A stretch of 64,000 nt of DNA from Rhytidiadelphus loreus (lineage: Eukaryota; Streptophyta; Bryopsida; Hypnales; Hylocomiaceae), in assembly GCA_947034895.1 (NCBI GenBank), contig OX344763.1, positions 23,731,001 to 23,795,000 of the forward strand, written 5' to 3'. The first letter of the stretch is position 1. Each line of letters starts with the position of its first letter. Below are positions 31,301 to 43,798 of the stretch, piece by piece. A program made the position numbers and the translations under genes. Under the pieces are notes generated by a model. The model did no database searches and was not told the DNA's origin. It saw only the letters and a program-made list of their open reading frames with translations.

Positions 31301-32636
31301 CCATTATTTGGTAACCCATTAATTTTAGAAGCAGACAAAACCCCACTTGGAATGGAAACAAATGCAGGGTTACATCTTTGGGCCAAAGAAGGATTGGACA
31401 CAATACTGAAGTTCTAGGACCAGAGCAAGGAGAACTGGAGATCGATAGCAGACATCCAAAAGAATCTACCTAGGAGAGGGACAGTGACTGAGAAGGTCAA
31501 GACGAGAAGACTTAAAATACTTTCCCATATTTCTTAGGACCCCAAGGCTTATCCGGAAAGGAGGAAGATAGCATGGCTTCAAGAAGAGAAAAGCCAAAAA
31601 AATTATCTGAATAAAATAAATGACTTGGGGGCGCAAACAACCATGTGTTTCAAGCAGCTGAGGAACAGTGAAAAACTGGAATTAATAGAAAGAGAGGTAC
31701 AACTATCTAAAACCAATCTAAACCGAACCAGGGTTGTAAAATGGGATGCACTCTCAAGGTCATTCCAAGAATGCAACCTAGATTACGTTCCAAACAGTCC
31801 AAGCTCAGTCTGGCTTTTTCGTAAAGGTAGCATTCAGCACCTACCTTGGGACCCAGGTGAATGGACTTGGAGGAAAATAGGCAAACTAAAACCTACCCCT
31901 TTTGGGGGATATACGGTTAAACGAGGATATTTGGAGGGGTTACAGAAGAAGAAAGAGAATTCAGTAGGGACCCAAGAGTTAATAAATTAGGGGTTCAATT
32001 ACAATCAAAGAACTTTTACGGCATTTATGGCATTAGGCCAAACCCAGGAAGCATGAAATGCTATTGTGGCAAATCTTGAATCGGGGTGTAGTCACAGGTG
32101 AATGGTTGGCGTGGAGGGTGCCACAAGTAGAAGTTGGATGCCTTCTATGTGGGCATCAGTTGGAAACTTCGACACATCTTTTCTGGAACTGTAAGTTCGC
32201 TAAAGAATTATGGAGCAAATTTAATACTCTAGCCCGGAACTTTGGAGTTCCAAGCATTGAAAACCTGCAACAGAGTTTACTTGGTCGTCTGACCCATGGC
32301 AGTAAACTAGTCATTGGTAAATATATTTACAGTAATCAAACCTGGGACATCATGAGGTCCTTCCTAATTTGGCATTTATGGGTCAACAAATGCAACACGA
32401 AGTATAGCATTCATGACTCCTGCACCCAGGACTTCAACACTAAGAACGTTCTTAGTGCCACTTGGACTTCGACCATTCATGCCAGCATGGCCATTAGAAA
32501 GCAATTTAGCTCTAGCATTAAAAACACTGAACTCTTAGCTTTTACTTGTTCTCAGTTTGATACTTTCTGGTCTTCCGTGTTTTGTAATAAGAGTTCGGAT
32601 GTCTGGTATTTTAATTTGCCTGCTCTATTCTTTTGA
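28317..32636 (+). pseudogene. LINE ORF2 (APE endonuclease, reverse transcriptase, zf-RVT), decayed
   Basis: The start is MDLNLSLITLNMRGAG. The endonuclease carries IILIHEHW, LAGDFNMVE, KIDRIYIS and LSDHAMV (28317-29140). The reverse transcriptase (29700-30620) carries LIPKGG, FRPITLLSIFYKLVAK, motif A LLDFEKAYD and motif B RQGCPLAS. Its catalytic motif C reads FAND where FADD is expected. The tail has a zinc-binding RVT domain (CLLCGHQLETSTHLFWNC, 32140-32193). I located premature stops at 28422, 28563, 28848, 29196, 29256, 29346, 29379, 29508, 29559, 29628, 30124, 30211, 30345, 30403, 30616, 30639, 30691, 31262, 31415, 31535 and 31988; all but four (29346, 30345, 30616, 30691) are TAG. A frameshift near 30085 and another near 30405 also break the frame. 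Confidence 0.85.
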
Positions 32637-32712
32637 ACTTGCTTTTGTTATGTGAAGGGGGCTTCACGCCCCCCGCCTAGTCGGTCATGACTTTTACAAG
32701 CAATAATGATGC

Positions 32713-35700
32713 CACAATGCAAAGACACTAAATGAGCTAGTTTTTTGTGCTTAATTTGTTGTTTGTGATTGTAGTGGAAAGGTAAAATGGGTTACTGTCA
32801 AGTTGAAAATGCTTCACAATAGTCAAAATCATCTTCTACGTACTTTTAAGAATTAATGTACTAATAGTCAACAACTATTTCACACTCTAACCTTTCATGT
32901 ATTTCTAAATATACAAGAGGAGTGAGCAATTAGAACACATAAGCAAGTTTCCAACAATGAAGTATGTGCAAGCAATGAATGAATCATGTGCAAGATACTC
33001 ACGTGCATTGACAAAAGATTTGATGGTGTTTATAGCAAGATTTTGGATGGCCCTTAGTTAATGAAGCATTCAAAAATTGATACCAACAATTGTCTCAATG
33101 GAATGGTTAGATGCAAACACAACACAAAACAAAAATGATGAGCACCATAAGCGAGTGAAAATCATGGCAAAAATATTGCCCATGGAATAAAAATTAAGCA
33201 TGGCTTCCAAAATTTTGGAAGAAATTCAAGCATTACTTACTATAGACTTGATATTTTTTAGATTTAATAATATTTTGAAGTTTGATTATCTTCATAATGT
33301 TCTATTCCTTCCATTCCATTAAAATAGCATCTAAATCATCATTCTAGGTTTTAAATCCTAATGCATTGATTAATAAAGTTCTTATTTCAATATCATAGTT
33401 AGGGTGCATGATCATAATTACATGACTTTAAAAGGTCAAATGTAGGGTTCAACTCAAGTTTGTTACTAAAAACATTTATCAAATAAATAAATAATGATTT
33501 TTTATTTTTATTTTGTAGGATTAATCAATTCTAATTTCTATGCTATATAGAAATTTCATATTTGTATCACCTATTTGAATGGTTGAAATCCTTCAAGGAC
33601 CAGAATAATATCCCTTATATGTAGCCTAATCGATTGATACTGGTATTAATGTAGTCACAATTTTTTGAGTGAATACAAAGAAAATACCTTTTAATTTATT
33701 GTAGGGTGATTGTGAAAAAGACATGTTGTATTTTTGTTCTCAAATTCGTGATTCTTTCTAGGGTACTTAAAAATAAAACCCATAAAAAATTAAAATAGGG
33801 AAAATGTCTCAATCTTTAAGAAGATTGTATCTTAGGAAGATCAAGCATAAAATGATTCTTTAAGTAGGAACTAAAAATTGCAAAATCTATTTAAAAAAGG
33901 ATCTTTGACATTTGGATTTGTAAAAAATAGGAAAATAATTTTTTAAATAAAGTAAAAATTGGAAATTTGTAACCACTCTATGAAGATAGTCATTCATCAA
34001 AAAAAATTCCATGTTCAAAATGCATATAGAAAGAACTTACTTTGCGGACTTCAATATAATATAGAATTAGTTATTTAAAAATTTCCTTTAAACAATAGCT
34101 ACTAGTCAAGTGGAAGACTAACTTCTCTAAATTTCAACATATACTTTTGTAGTATGGATATTTAATAATGCTCCAAACCCCTAAAATCACAAGAAATTGT
34201 GGCATATTTTGAAAAATATTTCCTACCAAATTAACTTTAGGAAATAATAAAAAAATTGATATATGTTTAAAATGACATAACGACTTTTACTATGAATTTC
34301 AACTACATTATTATCATTACTTCCAAAGTTGTGCTAGAAAAAATCTTTAATACACAAGGTGTGGCAAAAATAGCACAAATCTTTCTTACAAGGACCTCAA
34401 AGTGAAGACTTTGGGATTCAAAAAAATTTGAAGACATCTTATTTGATTTGAAGATTCCTCAATTATTGATGTATTTTTAGTTGTCGGATTGCCTATTTAA
34501 ATAAAAATCAATTCAATGTAGTGAACAGTACACTATTTTTTCAAGATAATGAGAATGTAAATACCATGTATTTGTATATCATTGGATGGATAAGAATGGA
34601 ACATCAATACTAAAAAAAAAAATTCAAAGTTGCCAAACTTTATTGATGAAACAATGATATACTATGAACTTAATTATAAATTGTAAAGGCATCCTTTGAT
34701 TATGTACCTTATGTTTTCACTTTCATGTCCTTAAGGTAGATGAAAGTTTATTAAAATGTTAGTATCCTCCTAAATTAACTGTAAACACATCTAAAGTTCA
34801 AACTTGCACCTTTAAAGACCAACTTGGAGTTTTACACTTTTTTTCCTTCAAACTTGATAACTTTTTATTCATGATTTCAATACTTTATTTGATTGAAGAT
34901 TTGAGTTTACAAGAAGGCTATTGGTTCACTTGAGTGAAATTCACTCCATTGAATTATCAATAGCACTCATTTTTTAAATGTAAAAAAAGAAAAAGATGAA
35001 AGAAGATACCAATCAATTTTCATCTCCATACCTCTATATCTCTATCTCGTGATGTGTAACTCCAATGATTAAGTTGATTGAATATTTGAGTTTACAAAAG
35101 TGCAATTACATCAAGAGGATATAAATAGTTCAACAAATTTTCATGTACACATACCTTTGGGACTTGAAAGTGAAAACACAAGGTAGATAAACAAGGGATG
35201 ATCTTAAAATTACCTCTAATGTTTCACAAATTCTATATTATCACAAAAAGTGACACACAAATGTGACAAGTGCGAATGGGAATCTACACCACCTTGATCC
35301 ATAGAATCCTACCTTGATACTAATGAAGGTATGCTTGATGCACATTGGGTTGTGCACATTGGGTTGTGCAGGAATAAGAGAAAATAAAACAGCATGTACA
35401 AAGACTTAGTGCTAATCTATTTTGAGTGATGCTTACTGCAACATGTCACTCACAGGAGTGACAAAAATGTAAGTTGGAGCATAAGTCTCTAAAAAGAAAT
35501 TGAAACTAATGTAAGAAAAGCTTAGTGAGTGTAATATCAGAATTTCTTTTATATATAGGATAAACCTCGTGAGTGCCGATGCCTCAGTTGAGTTTATATC
35601 ATCGATTGGAAGCTTACAGGATTACAATCATGAATGCAAGCGTGTGGAATTCATGCACTAGTGAGTTTCATGGCCTCTAAAACAATTTCTACATCTATCA

Positions 35701-35803
35701 ATAGTTATTATCCGGTATAAGTGTACACGGCAGGTAGCTCATCGCCCTGAGGAATACGATTGCTTATTGCCCTCAACGTCTAAAATTGCATGCAAACATT
35801 TAC
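32713..35803. other. AT-rich gene-free stretch, ending in the CSTF64 3' flank
   Basis: No gene is supported. A small direct repeat of GCACATTGGGTTGT occurs twice at about 35340-35369. The last ~300 bases are probably the 3' UTR of the minus-strand CSTF64 gene. Confidence 0.5.
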
Positions 35804-38800
35804 TTACGCTCTTAAGGCTTGTTGCAGTTGTAAAACTTGTTGTCGTTGCTCAAGAGGCAATGAGTTGATCTGTTCGGGAGTAAGACTGAGGACTTGCTGC
35901 AGTAATGCCTTCTGCTGCTCTAGTTCGCTAGCCATTTGCTGCAAGGAAAATTAAAGACCATTAGATAAGTTTTAAGGCATGCACACCTAAACGCATCCAA
36001 ATAATCATCTGAGCATGGTTCCTATTGTTAGACCAACTCAGTTTTTGTCCGGTCTTGTTAGCTACTACAAGAAAATTCCAACACAAGTTAACATGTATTT
36101 TGGGGGACATTGTATGAATAACTACGATTTTTCAATTGTTGATTACAGAATCGACTCTACGTTCTCATATTCAGATTGTGTGAATTTTAAGCAAGAATAT
36201 ATAGGGGTCTCTGTCAAGTAAAGGGAGCAAATAGGTGTATTTCTTATGTTGAAAAACTTTACCTAGACAAAAGAATTTATCGTAAATTCTTAGAAGGGAG
36301 TTTAAACATACCGGAAATTGCTGTTGGGGCACTTGCCCTTGAATCGGCATTTGCGCATGCATATGGGGCTGCGGCATAGCTGAAGCAGAAGCAACACCAT
36401 CATCTGAGAGCGAATTCTGGTTCCCATAGCTCGACCGGTTATCAGGTACTAAAGGAGCTCCCATCAACGAGGACCCGCTAGAAACCGGCACTCCGGCTTG
36501 GTTTCCACTGCCCATGGGTTGACCAATACCCATAATAAGTCCGTGCATTCCTTGACTAGGTATATTAGGAGGTGGAGATGGCTGTTGATTCATGAGTGCA
36601 CCCGGTCCCATGCCACCTAATTGTCCTGCTTGCGAGATATTCATATTTCTACCCATCTGAGATATGCCACTAGGTCCCATCACTGCTTCAGATCCCGAGA
36701 TCATGCCAGCCTGCCCAATTGAAAGGAGACCAGAGGTTCCATCCATACGAGGGTTCTGTTGCAACTGTTGCAACACAAAAATGCAACTACGGTCAAAGCA
36801 AGGACAAGTCATACCATTAGTGCTAGCTCATAGTTCCTCGTTGGTAAAAATTTTTTTTGGTTATTTCATCATATCGCACTTGGAGGTTAAAACACGTAGG
36901 CACAGGTTATCGAAGAGAGATCATCTTATCATCGTCAATATCCAACAGACCTGGTATTGCTGTTGAAGAGGTGCAGTTGGTGGAGGAGGTACACCTTGTT
37001 GAACGTAAGACATAGGCATCACGCTGTTCTGCTGTACCATGTCCCCTTGATGCTGTACAATGCAACAATTTTCTGAAAATGCATGCCTAACAAGATTGTG
37101 TGAAAAAAAACTCAACTCTAATTGCTCTAATCAACACTTGAGAAGTAAACATCACATATTAAGAGGCTTTAATTCGCAACTTTATCTTTCAAATATCCCC
37201 GCAAATATTAGAGTGCAACTCACACAAAACTATTTGTTAATTAGTGATCAACCTGAAACGGAGCTTGAGGGATTGACTGTTGCTGAACTTGCGGTGGTTG
37301 GTAAGTCATTGGCTGTAAGGAATTGGGTTGCTGAACTTGGCCAGGAATAACCGAAGGCTGAACAGGTCTGGACTGCGGCGGTAGAGGAGGTTGCTGCATT
37401 GGAGGAGGGACTGGCCCTCTTTGTTGTTGTTGTTGTTGTTGCTGCTGCTGTGTAAGTAGCATGGCCTGATTCTGAGATACCGCAAGCACTAGATGATGTG
37501 TACAAAAAGGGAAGATTTAAAAGACTAAAAAGAGCCTAGCAGGAATGTGAATAAACCATCAGTCACTGTTCTTACAACTAGCTCCACTGAATTTCCATCC
37601 GACAATCAAACGCTCAACGAAGCTTACCATTGGAGGAGCCCGCACCATTCCTAACATTATTTGTGCCTGCATCACTACCAAGAATAGTTTTAGAAAGGTT
37701 ATCATTGAACGAGAACTTCAAAATAAATTTCAAAATCAGCTCAAGCTTCTTTACCAGAGATCGAAGTCCCTTAAATATATACAAAATCATTGGTTTGCCA
37801 ATCTAGAGTCATAAATGAGAAGTCAAACCTGAAAGAGTGCCTTCGTCAGTTGCGGATTAGAAACCAGTATTTGGCGGGCTTGTTGAGGGCTTTGTTGTAT
37901 CATTGTCTAAGCCAGAAGAATTATATTCCACTTAGAAAACATCAAATCGGCAAACACCCTCCATCACTCATTTTTTAGCAGGTTACATTGCCAGAAGACC
38001 CGTACCTTCATCTGTTCCATGATGTCATAAAGCTGATGCTTAGACATTCCAGCCAGAAGGCTTGTCAAGGGGTCATTAACGACACTAGCTGCAGTGCCAT
38101 TCGCCACAGGTATTGGCTGCCCGTTCATAGAAACACCATACTGCATAAAAGCATAAACCTTAGCACATACAACTAACTCAAAAGCTGTATATGATGGCAG
38201 GTTTGGCGTTATCAAAGGAATTCGGCTCAAAATTTAATCAATATTTATCTCACACAAACTACCCTTCCCTCAGCATCACGATTGGGTCTCTAAACTCTAC
38301 CTGTTGTTGCTGTTGTTGGTTGCCTCCAAGAGCACCATTAAGAAACTGGGCAGCAGCAACTGCAGATGCTTGGCCCATAGGTGGCTCCCCACTTCTGTCG
38401 GCTTCAATAGTGCTTCCCACTTGTCGAGATCCTGTTTGTCTCTGAAAATCTGGGCAAACAATGACCAAACTCCTCAAAACATTGCTTCATTTAGCAATCA
38501 TTGCTATACACAAGCTTATCAGAAAAGAAGCTGCACAGTAAACCGTTTTACAAATAACATCTTGCCATAAGTGCCATGAAAGCAGTCTCGCGTTCAGCTT
38601 CCAAAGGGACAGCTGAAATCTGCAAAGACGGAAAAGCCTACCAGTATTGAAACCAGCAGGCTGTTGCACACCTTGTCCACCTTGACGCTGCGATACAAAG
38701 TGACCGTACTTAGTGACGTAGAGTAATAAAACTGTGTACCAAACGCAAAAAAGCACAAGGCCTACGCAATTTTTGCACAAACACATGCAATGCATGAGAA

Positions 38801-41400
38801 AAATGTTGAGAACAGTACTTTGTCAGAAAGTCAAAAGTGACAGGCACTGGTTGAGGTCAGAACCGAATGGAAAGCATCTACCGAGGTCGGAGGAAGCTAC
38901 CTAATCGGTTCAAGATTGGTGTTGCGACTCCCTGTGGAATGACTGATAAAGAGAATCTTTCCCATGATTTATACGATCATGGTGGCCATAGAGGGACCTC
39001 ACTATTAATCATGGGGAAGAATATCTTTACGACATCTTCAAAAGAGTTCCTGAAAAGGTCTACTTGTAATAAAAACCCTGCTCAACAATTCTGTAGGATG
39101 TTTGAAAAACACAGAAGCAATAGGAAAAAACATCGGTGGCACCTGTTCTCGGTTCCTATCACCACCACCTCCTCCTTTTTCATTCTCAGCAAAATCCACT
39201 CGAAGTTGTCGTCCATTGATCTCATAACCTTGAAGATTCCGACGAGCACTTAAAGCAGTTTCCTCGTCCTTATACTCGCAGAATCCGTATCCTTTCGGTT
39301 TGCCAGTCTCTCTATCCAGTACCAACCTGATGATAACCACACAGGAGTACATTGGAATGAATGAGAAAAAGGTGGGGGACATGAAGCAGTATATCCCAAG
39401 GGTTTTTATTAGGCAATTAAATGCCCAATTTCCTCAAAAAAAAATGGGCAGCTTCAAAGTCTATAGAAAAAACCCGGGGTAAATGTGTTAAAAAGTGCCA
39501 GACTGTAATCATGGCCCTGTACACTGGTGCCACAATGTTTCCAAAACTTCATTTCATCCATCGTGTAGAGTCATCATACACAGAAATTGCATACAAAAAT
39601 TACATACTCGAAATTGACCTCCTTCAATTCAAACCCCCGGAATGAAGGAGCCACGAAACTCAGAACCTTCTTGAAAGAAAGGCCACATACCCATTTGTCC
39701 GAAAACCAAAAAAACACACTGGTAAATCCATGTTGTGTTGGTCAGCAAAACTGTGCTACTTCAAACTCCTTCAGATGAGATAGGAAAAAACTCGCTAACT
39801 TCACAATCTAATACGAATCACCATATACAAATGCGAATCACCATAATTAAAAAAATCGAATCATTTAGGCAGAGACTTATCAATAATTTGTAACCACATA
39901 TAGACTGTAACTACAAAAAAAGAGCAAAAAAATGTTATGATATCAAATAACCTATAAACTAACTTGAAGAAAAGAAACATACCTGAAAGTTACGACAGGG
40001 CCGACTTCCTCGCAAATATGTACCAGCTGCTCTTCCGTTGCATCATAAGGTATATTTCCAACTGGCACGAAACCCGACGATCCTTCAGTACATGAACATC
40101 GTTGGCTTTTGAAAAAAATAAATAGCAATGCAAAGAAAACAGCAAGGCAGACAGTAGCTGGAGGACGTCAAGGCAGAAGATAAAAACTGCAGGAAAAATC
40201 GACACTGGCGCGGTAGGTAGAGCTTCTCCATCCGGTTACTGATGTGTTCCTTTACCCCAAAAAATTCCATCATCATGCTCAAGTTCCCCGGTACAAGAGA
40301 TTCTAAGGCAGTTTGTTGCAGATTTGTCGCAGCACGCAGAGGCAACCATGGTGTGCAATTTTCTGGCTGTGAGATAAAGAAGTCCGCAACTCAGGTCAGT
40401 GAAATCAATATTTCTGCAGTCGGGAAATTGCCAGTACCGAAACTGCTTGCCGAAATGGGATGAAAATGCTCTAAATTTTTACTCTAGCAACACAACGCGA
40501 CCATTAGGTAGCCAATGATCGTAGTCAGAGTTAGTAGAATTGTTCATTAATAGTACATAAGACAGAGCATGCAATGATACTATCCTTGTGAAACCTAACA
40601 GCTAAACCAAACCGTCTCCACGTACGTGATTGTAAAATCGATTCAAGCCTTCAGACTTAAGATGGCAAACATAAAACTGGAGTGAGGTTAAACAAACAAT
40701 TGCATTTGTTTAACCTTCATGATTGAGAAAACAGACCACCTTCAAAATTTACAAAAACATTCACACCTCCTAATGCAACCATCACGAATGCCTCCAGACA
40801 CTAGCGCAGAGAGGCTGCTATCATCAATTAATTACTAATTGCCACATTGACCACCTCGAAGAAGGGGAAACTTCAAGAAATTTTCAAGAAACAGCTGATC
40901 TCAAAAAGGAGGGACACTGTAAACAGATGCGTGGCCTCGCAAATAGAAAGTGGCCAATTTAAAACACACCGGATTTAAAATGTAATAAGAAGGGAAATAA
41001 AGAAAAATCATTGATCAAAATTAGTAGGATTGTTCATTCACAGTACGAAAGACAGAGCATACGAGGATTTAAAGCTCGTGAAACCTAACAGCTAATCAAA
41101 TTGTCTCCATATAACGTAAAATCGATACAAATCTTCAAAAATAGCAGTGGAGTGAGGATCAAGTACAATTGTTTGAGTTTCACGATCGCGAAAACAGTTC
41201 ATCTCCTATATTATCAAAGAGCATTCTGACCTCCAAATGCATCGAACTTACCCGGGGGAAAATTTGAAATTAAAAAAATGTAAAAAACGAATTAAGATCA
41301 AGCCATCATTCAATGTAAAAATGCAATGTGAAGAAGCAGAAGGGAAGAACGAGGACGCACCAAAAACACACCGGGACGCACGGTGTTGAGTGCTGTTCAT
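35804..41400 (-). CDS. CSTF64: Cleavage stimulation factor subunit 2 (CSTF64), 12 exons
   Basis: Exons in transcript order: 41400-41361, 40061-39983, 39326-39143, 38687-38642, 38449-38301, 38140-38006, 37906-37829, 37666-37628, 37471-37253, 37052-36951, 36764-36312 and 35938-35804. All join in phase at GT-AG borders to 552 residues. An N-terminal RRM has RNP2 VFVGNI (12-17) and RNP1 KGYGFCEY (51-58). The hinge that contacts CstF77 contains [20 protein letters not shown] (~191-210) and [14 protein letters not shown] low-complexity Gln/Pro/Gly/Met middle has a polyglutamine run near 258. The C-terminal helical domain that binds Pcf11 reads [20 protein letters not shown] (520-539). The protein binds GU-rich elements downstream of poly(A) sites in the nucleus. 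The first exon is only 40 bp. In exon 11, two tandem CAACAG acceptors allow a small in-frame shift. Confidence 0.93.
40531..41256. repeat. Imperfect direct duplication inside CSTF64 intron 1
   Basis: Segments 40531-40796 and 41021-41256 align over about 240 bp. Shared blocks include TTAGTAG-ATTGTTCATT, GACAGAGCAT, GTGAAACCTAACAGCTAA, GTAAAATCGAT and GAGTGAGG. They are diverged and carry indels. The intron spans 40062-41360. Confidence 0.8.
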
Positions 41401-42864
41401 CGTGGGAGAAGGCCGCTCTCCCCGTCGGTAAGCCAGAGCTACGAGATCATACCTTAGCTTATTCTGACAGTGCTGTGAGAGCTTCACAATACAAAAATGT
41501 CCATGACAAATATTTAAACTGTAGCACGCATACCGTAATTCAGTTCCTGAAACGGGAGCAGGGAGAGAGAATACAATTTTAGGGTTTCCAGGTGGAGGAG
41601 ACGAAGTTCCCAAACATGTTCCCTATATGTTCTAAAGTTCCCTGAGGCTAAAGTACGTTCGTTGGGTGGGACCCGCTATGAATTGCATGTAACCTGTAAA
41701 TGCTTCCCTCTCTAATTGCACTTGCTAGGGGCATGCATAAGTGCGTTGGAATCATCTTCTTAATTGCCAATATAACATCTAAAATAATAATTTAATAGTT
41801 ACTAATTTAATAATAATAAATATATTCTGGTGCTATTATTGACAATTATAGGTGCACTTACTTTAGGTGTATAATCCATTACAAGTAAACATTTTGGATT
41901 GAAATTTCTTATGAATCAATCTCAGTACCACCTCAAATTCACAAACCTTATGTAAAGAAGAACATGTTCCAAGAATTTGGTCAATTAAAAATTTAGGGAA
42001 ACTATAGAAACTAATAATGCACCAGGGCTTTCTTTTTTTGGCTTTCTGGTGGTAGACTGCACCCAAAAAAAATCTAGCTAAAAAATGGAAGGAAAATGCC
42101 CAGAAAAATGGATGAAATCATCAAAAAAACTTTTTAAAAAAAAAATCTTGGATGAAATTGCCAAATTGTGAATGAAAAACAAATTATAGACATGCAATAT
42201 GTGCTAATATGATATTTTCTATCCAATATGTGGATGAATGTTGAAATTTGGAGCACCACTATTAATAACATTTTATATTGCCACTTTGGCACTTCATAGA
42301 AAATGAAAAAAAACAAAACTGTAATGCACCTATTCATCTTATCAAAGCATAGAACAAGGAAAACTCCAACCCGTAGAAGGTTGGAGTAAATGCTAGAAGA
42401 GTTTGTTTACTTAAGGTCCTACAACTAACTTCAAAAAGTTTGCACAAGTGACACTTGTGCTACATACCTTTGTTAAAAGGAAGACACTTTTCTATGTTTG
42501 TGATTTAATTTTTTATACTTAGAGGTACATAGTGGGGAAGAAGGTAGATGTAAAGGTAAGAGGAAATAATGATTTTGGAAAATAGGTTGTAAGTACATGG
42601 GTGGAGATGAAATTGATTTTCTTAATTAAACTTGGTTAAGGTAGAGGCTCAGTTGTTTTCTATTTTACGCTTGTAGGGCATATGTAGGAGGAGTATTTCA
42701 TGGCAATGTTGTTTTTGTTAGAGAGAGTGTTGGATATGGATGATTTGGAGATGTTTAAATCTTGGTGTAGATTATAGGAGGATGTTGAATGGGTTGTACC
42801 TTGGGCACTTGTAGTAATGATAGTGAGAGGTTTTGTATTCCATATGGATTGGCAAATGTTATTA
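41401..42864. other. CSTF64 promoter side and AT-rich intergenic DNA
   Basis: The first ~200 bp upstream of the CSTF64 ATG are GC-richer and probably hold its leader and promoter. The rest is AT-rich with no gene. Confidence 0.45.
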
Positions 42865-43798
42865 TTAACCCCTAAAATTCCTTGACTATGTTATCATGAA
42901 AAACGCTCCAAAACTGCCATTATTTAGTACAAGTATCAACTTTTAGGAAAAAAACATTTTTGGACACAAGTAACCATAGTTTCTTGTAGTACCCTGGTTA
43001 GAAAAGATGTGGAAAAAATTTCAGAAATTTCCACCATCAGTGGATTGCAAGATATAAGCATTCAAATTCACTTAAATCATTTTTTGGGCCCTGCAAAAAA
43101 CAAGGCAGCTATGCTTCACAAGCTCACTTTTCTATGAAAAATGTCCAAAATGGTGGTGCTTCTTTGGATTATTTTCCTAGACAAGTTGACTATATGCCTA
43201 AACAAATTCACATCATTTGGAATCATACAACATATAGGAAAAAAATAGTAAGTAGAAAGAAATAGAGAATGATTCAAAATACAGAATTTTTAAAAGTTTA
43301 GTTATGGAATTGAAAAATGACAATCCCAATGGTAACAACGTTGTAATAAACAATATACATCCTATGGTTTTATTTTTTTCAAAAAATATTGAAAATTGAG
43401 TAAGATATAGGACTTCAAAGTTTATTTTAGAGTAGGGATTCCATAATTGTCTGCAAATTAAAACTCCTCATAACTTTTGATTCAATGATCAAAATGGAAA
43501 GATTCCAAGCTTTCCATGTATATGTAACTCTAGAAAATCAATTTCAAATTTTTGTTTTTGAAGAAAGTGATTTTTTCTAGTTTGCCCAAATTGCCCTGTA
43601 GGGGAAAAATGTAACATCTTAGGCCATAATTTTTTATTCATATTTCCAAATATCATGAAATTTAGTCCATATGAAAGATATTCCTCATCCCCAACTTCTA
43701 TTAAAATTTCAACCTAAAATATGCAAGTCTCCAATCACATGTACCTACCCAAAATCTCAATGTTGCCAAAAATTGAAGGTTGGTCCTTTAGAGATTAA
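42865..43798. mobile_element. TTAA-bounded repeat element, copy B
   Basis: TTAA lies at 42865-42868 and 43795-43798. The left inner end is CCCCTAAAATTCC, and the right end (complement) TCTCTAAAGGACC is a weaker match. The interior shares blocks with copy A (see 13667-14571), including TCAAAATGGAA and CCTACCCAAA, in the same order and orientation. Noncoding. Confidence 0.5.

Larger units (their letters stand above)
24947..32698 (+). mobile_element. L1-type LINE retrotransposon, near full length, decayed
   Basis: The element is 7752 bp and flanked by a 14-bp direct repeat AGCAATAATGATGC at 24933-24946 and 32699-32712, a target-site duplication of the size expected for L1-type LINEs. Order: ~970-bp 5' UTR, ORF1 (gag-like, CCHC knuckle), ORF2 (APE endonuclease, reverse transcriptase, C-terminal zinc finger), and a 62-bp 3' end without poly(A). 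The 3' end can form a GGGGGC/GCCCCC hairpin or an alternative GTGAAG/CTTCAC hairpin. Intact termini show a full-length insertion. Many premature stops, mostly TAG, and at least two frameshifts show it is dead. Confidence 0.9.

Noticed and set aside
25913..32636. TAG as a reassigned sense codon in the LINE
   Set aside because: Neighbouring host genes use standard code, the element also has frameshifts and a dead catalytic motif, and all TAGs are explained by C-to-T decay of Trp and Gln codons.
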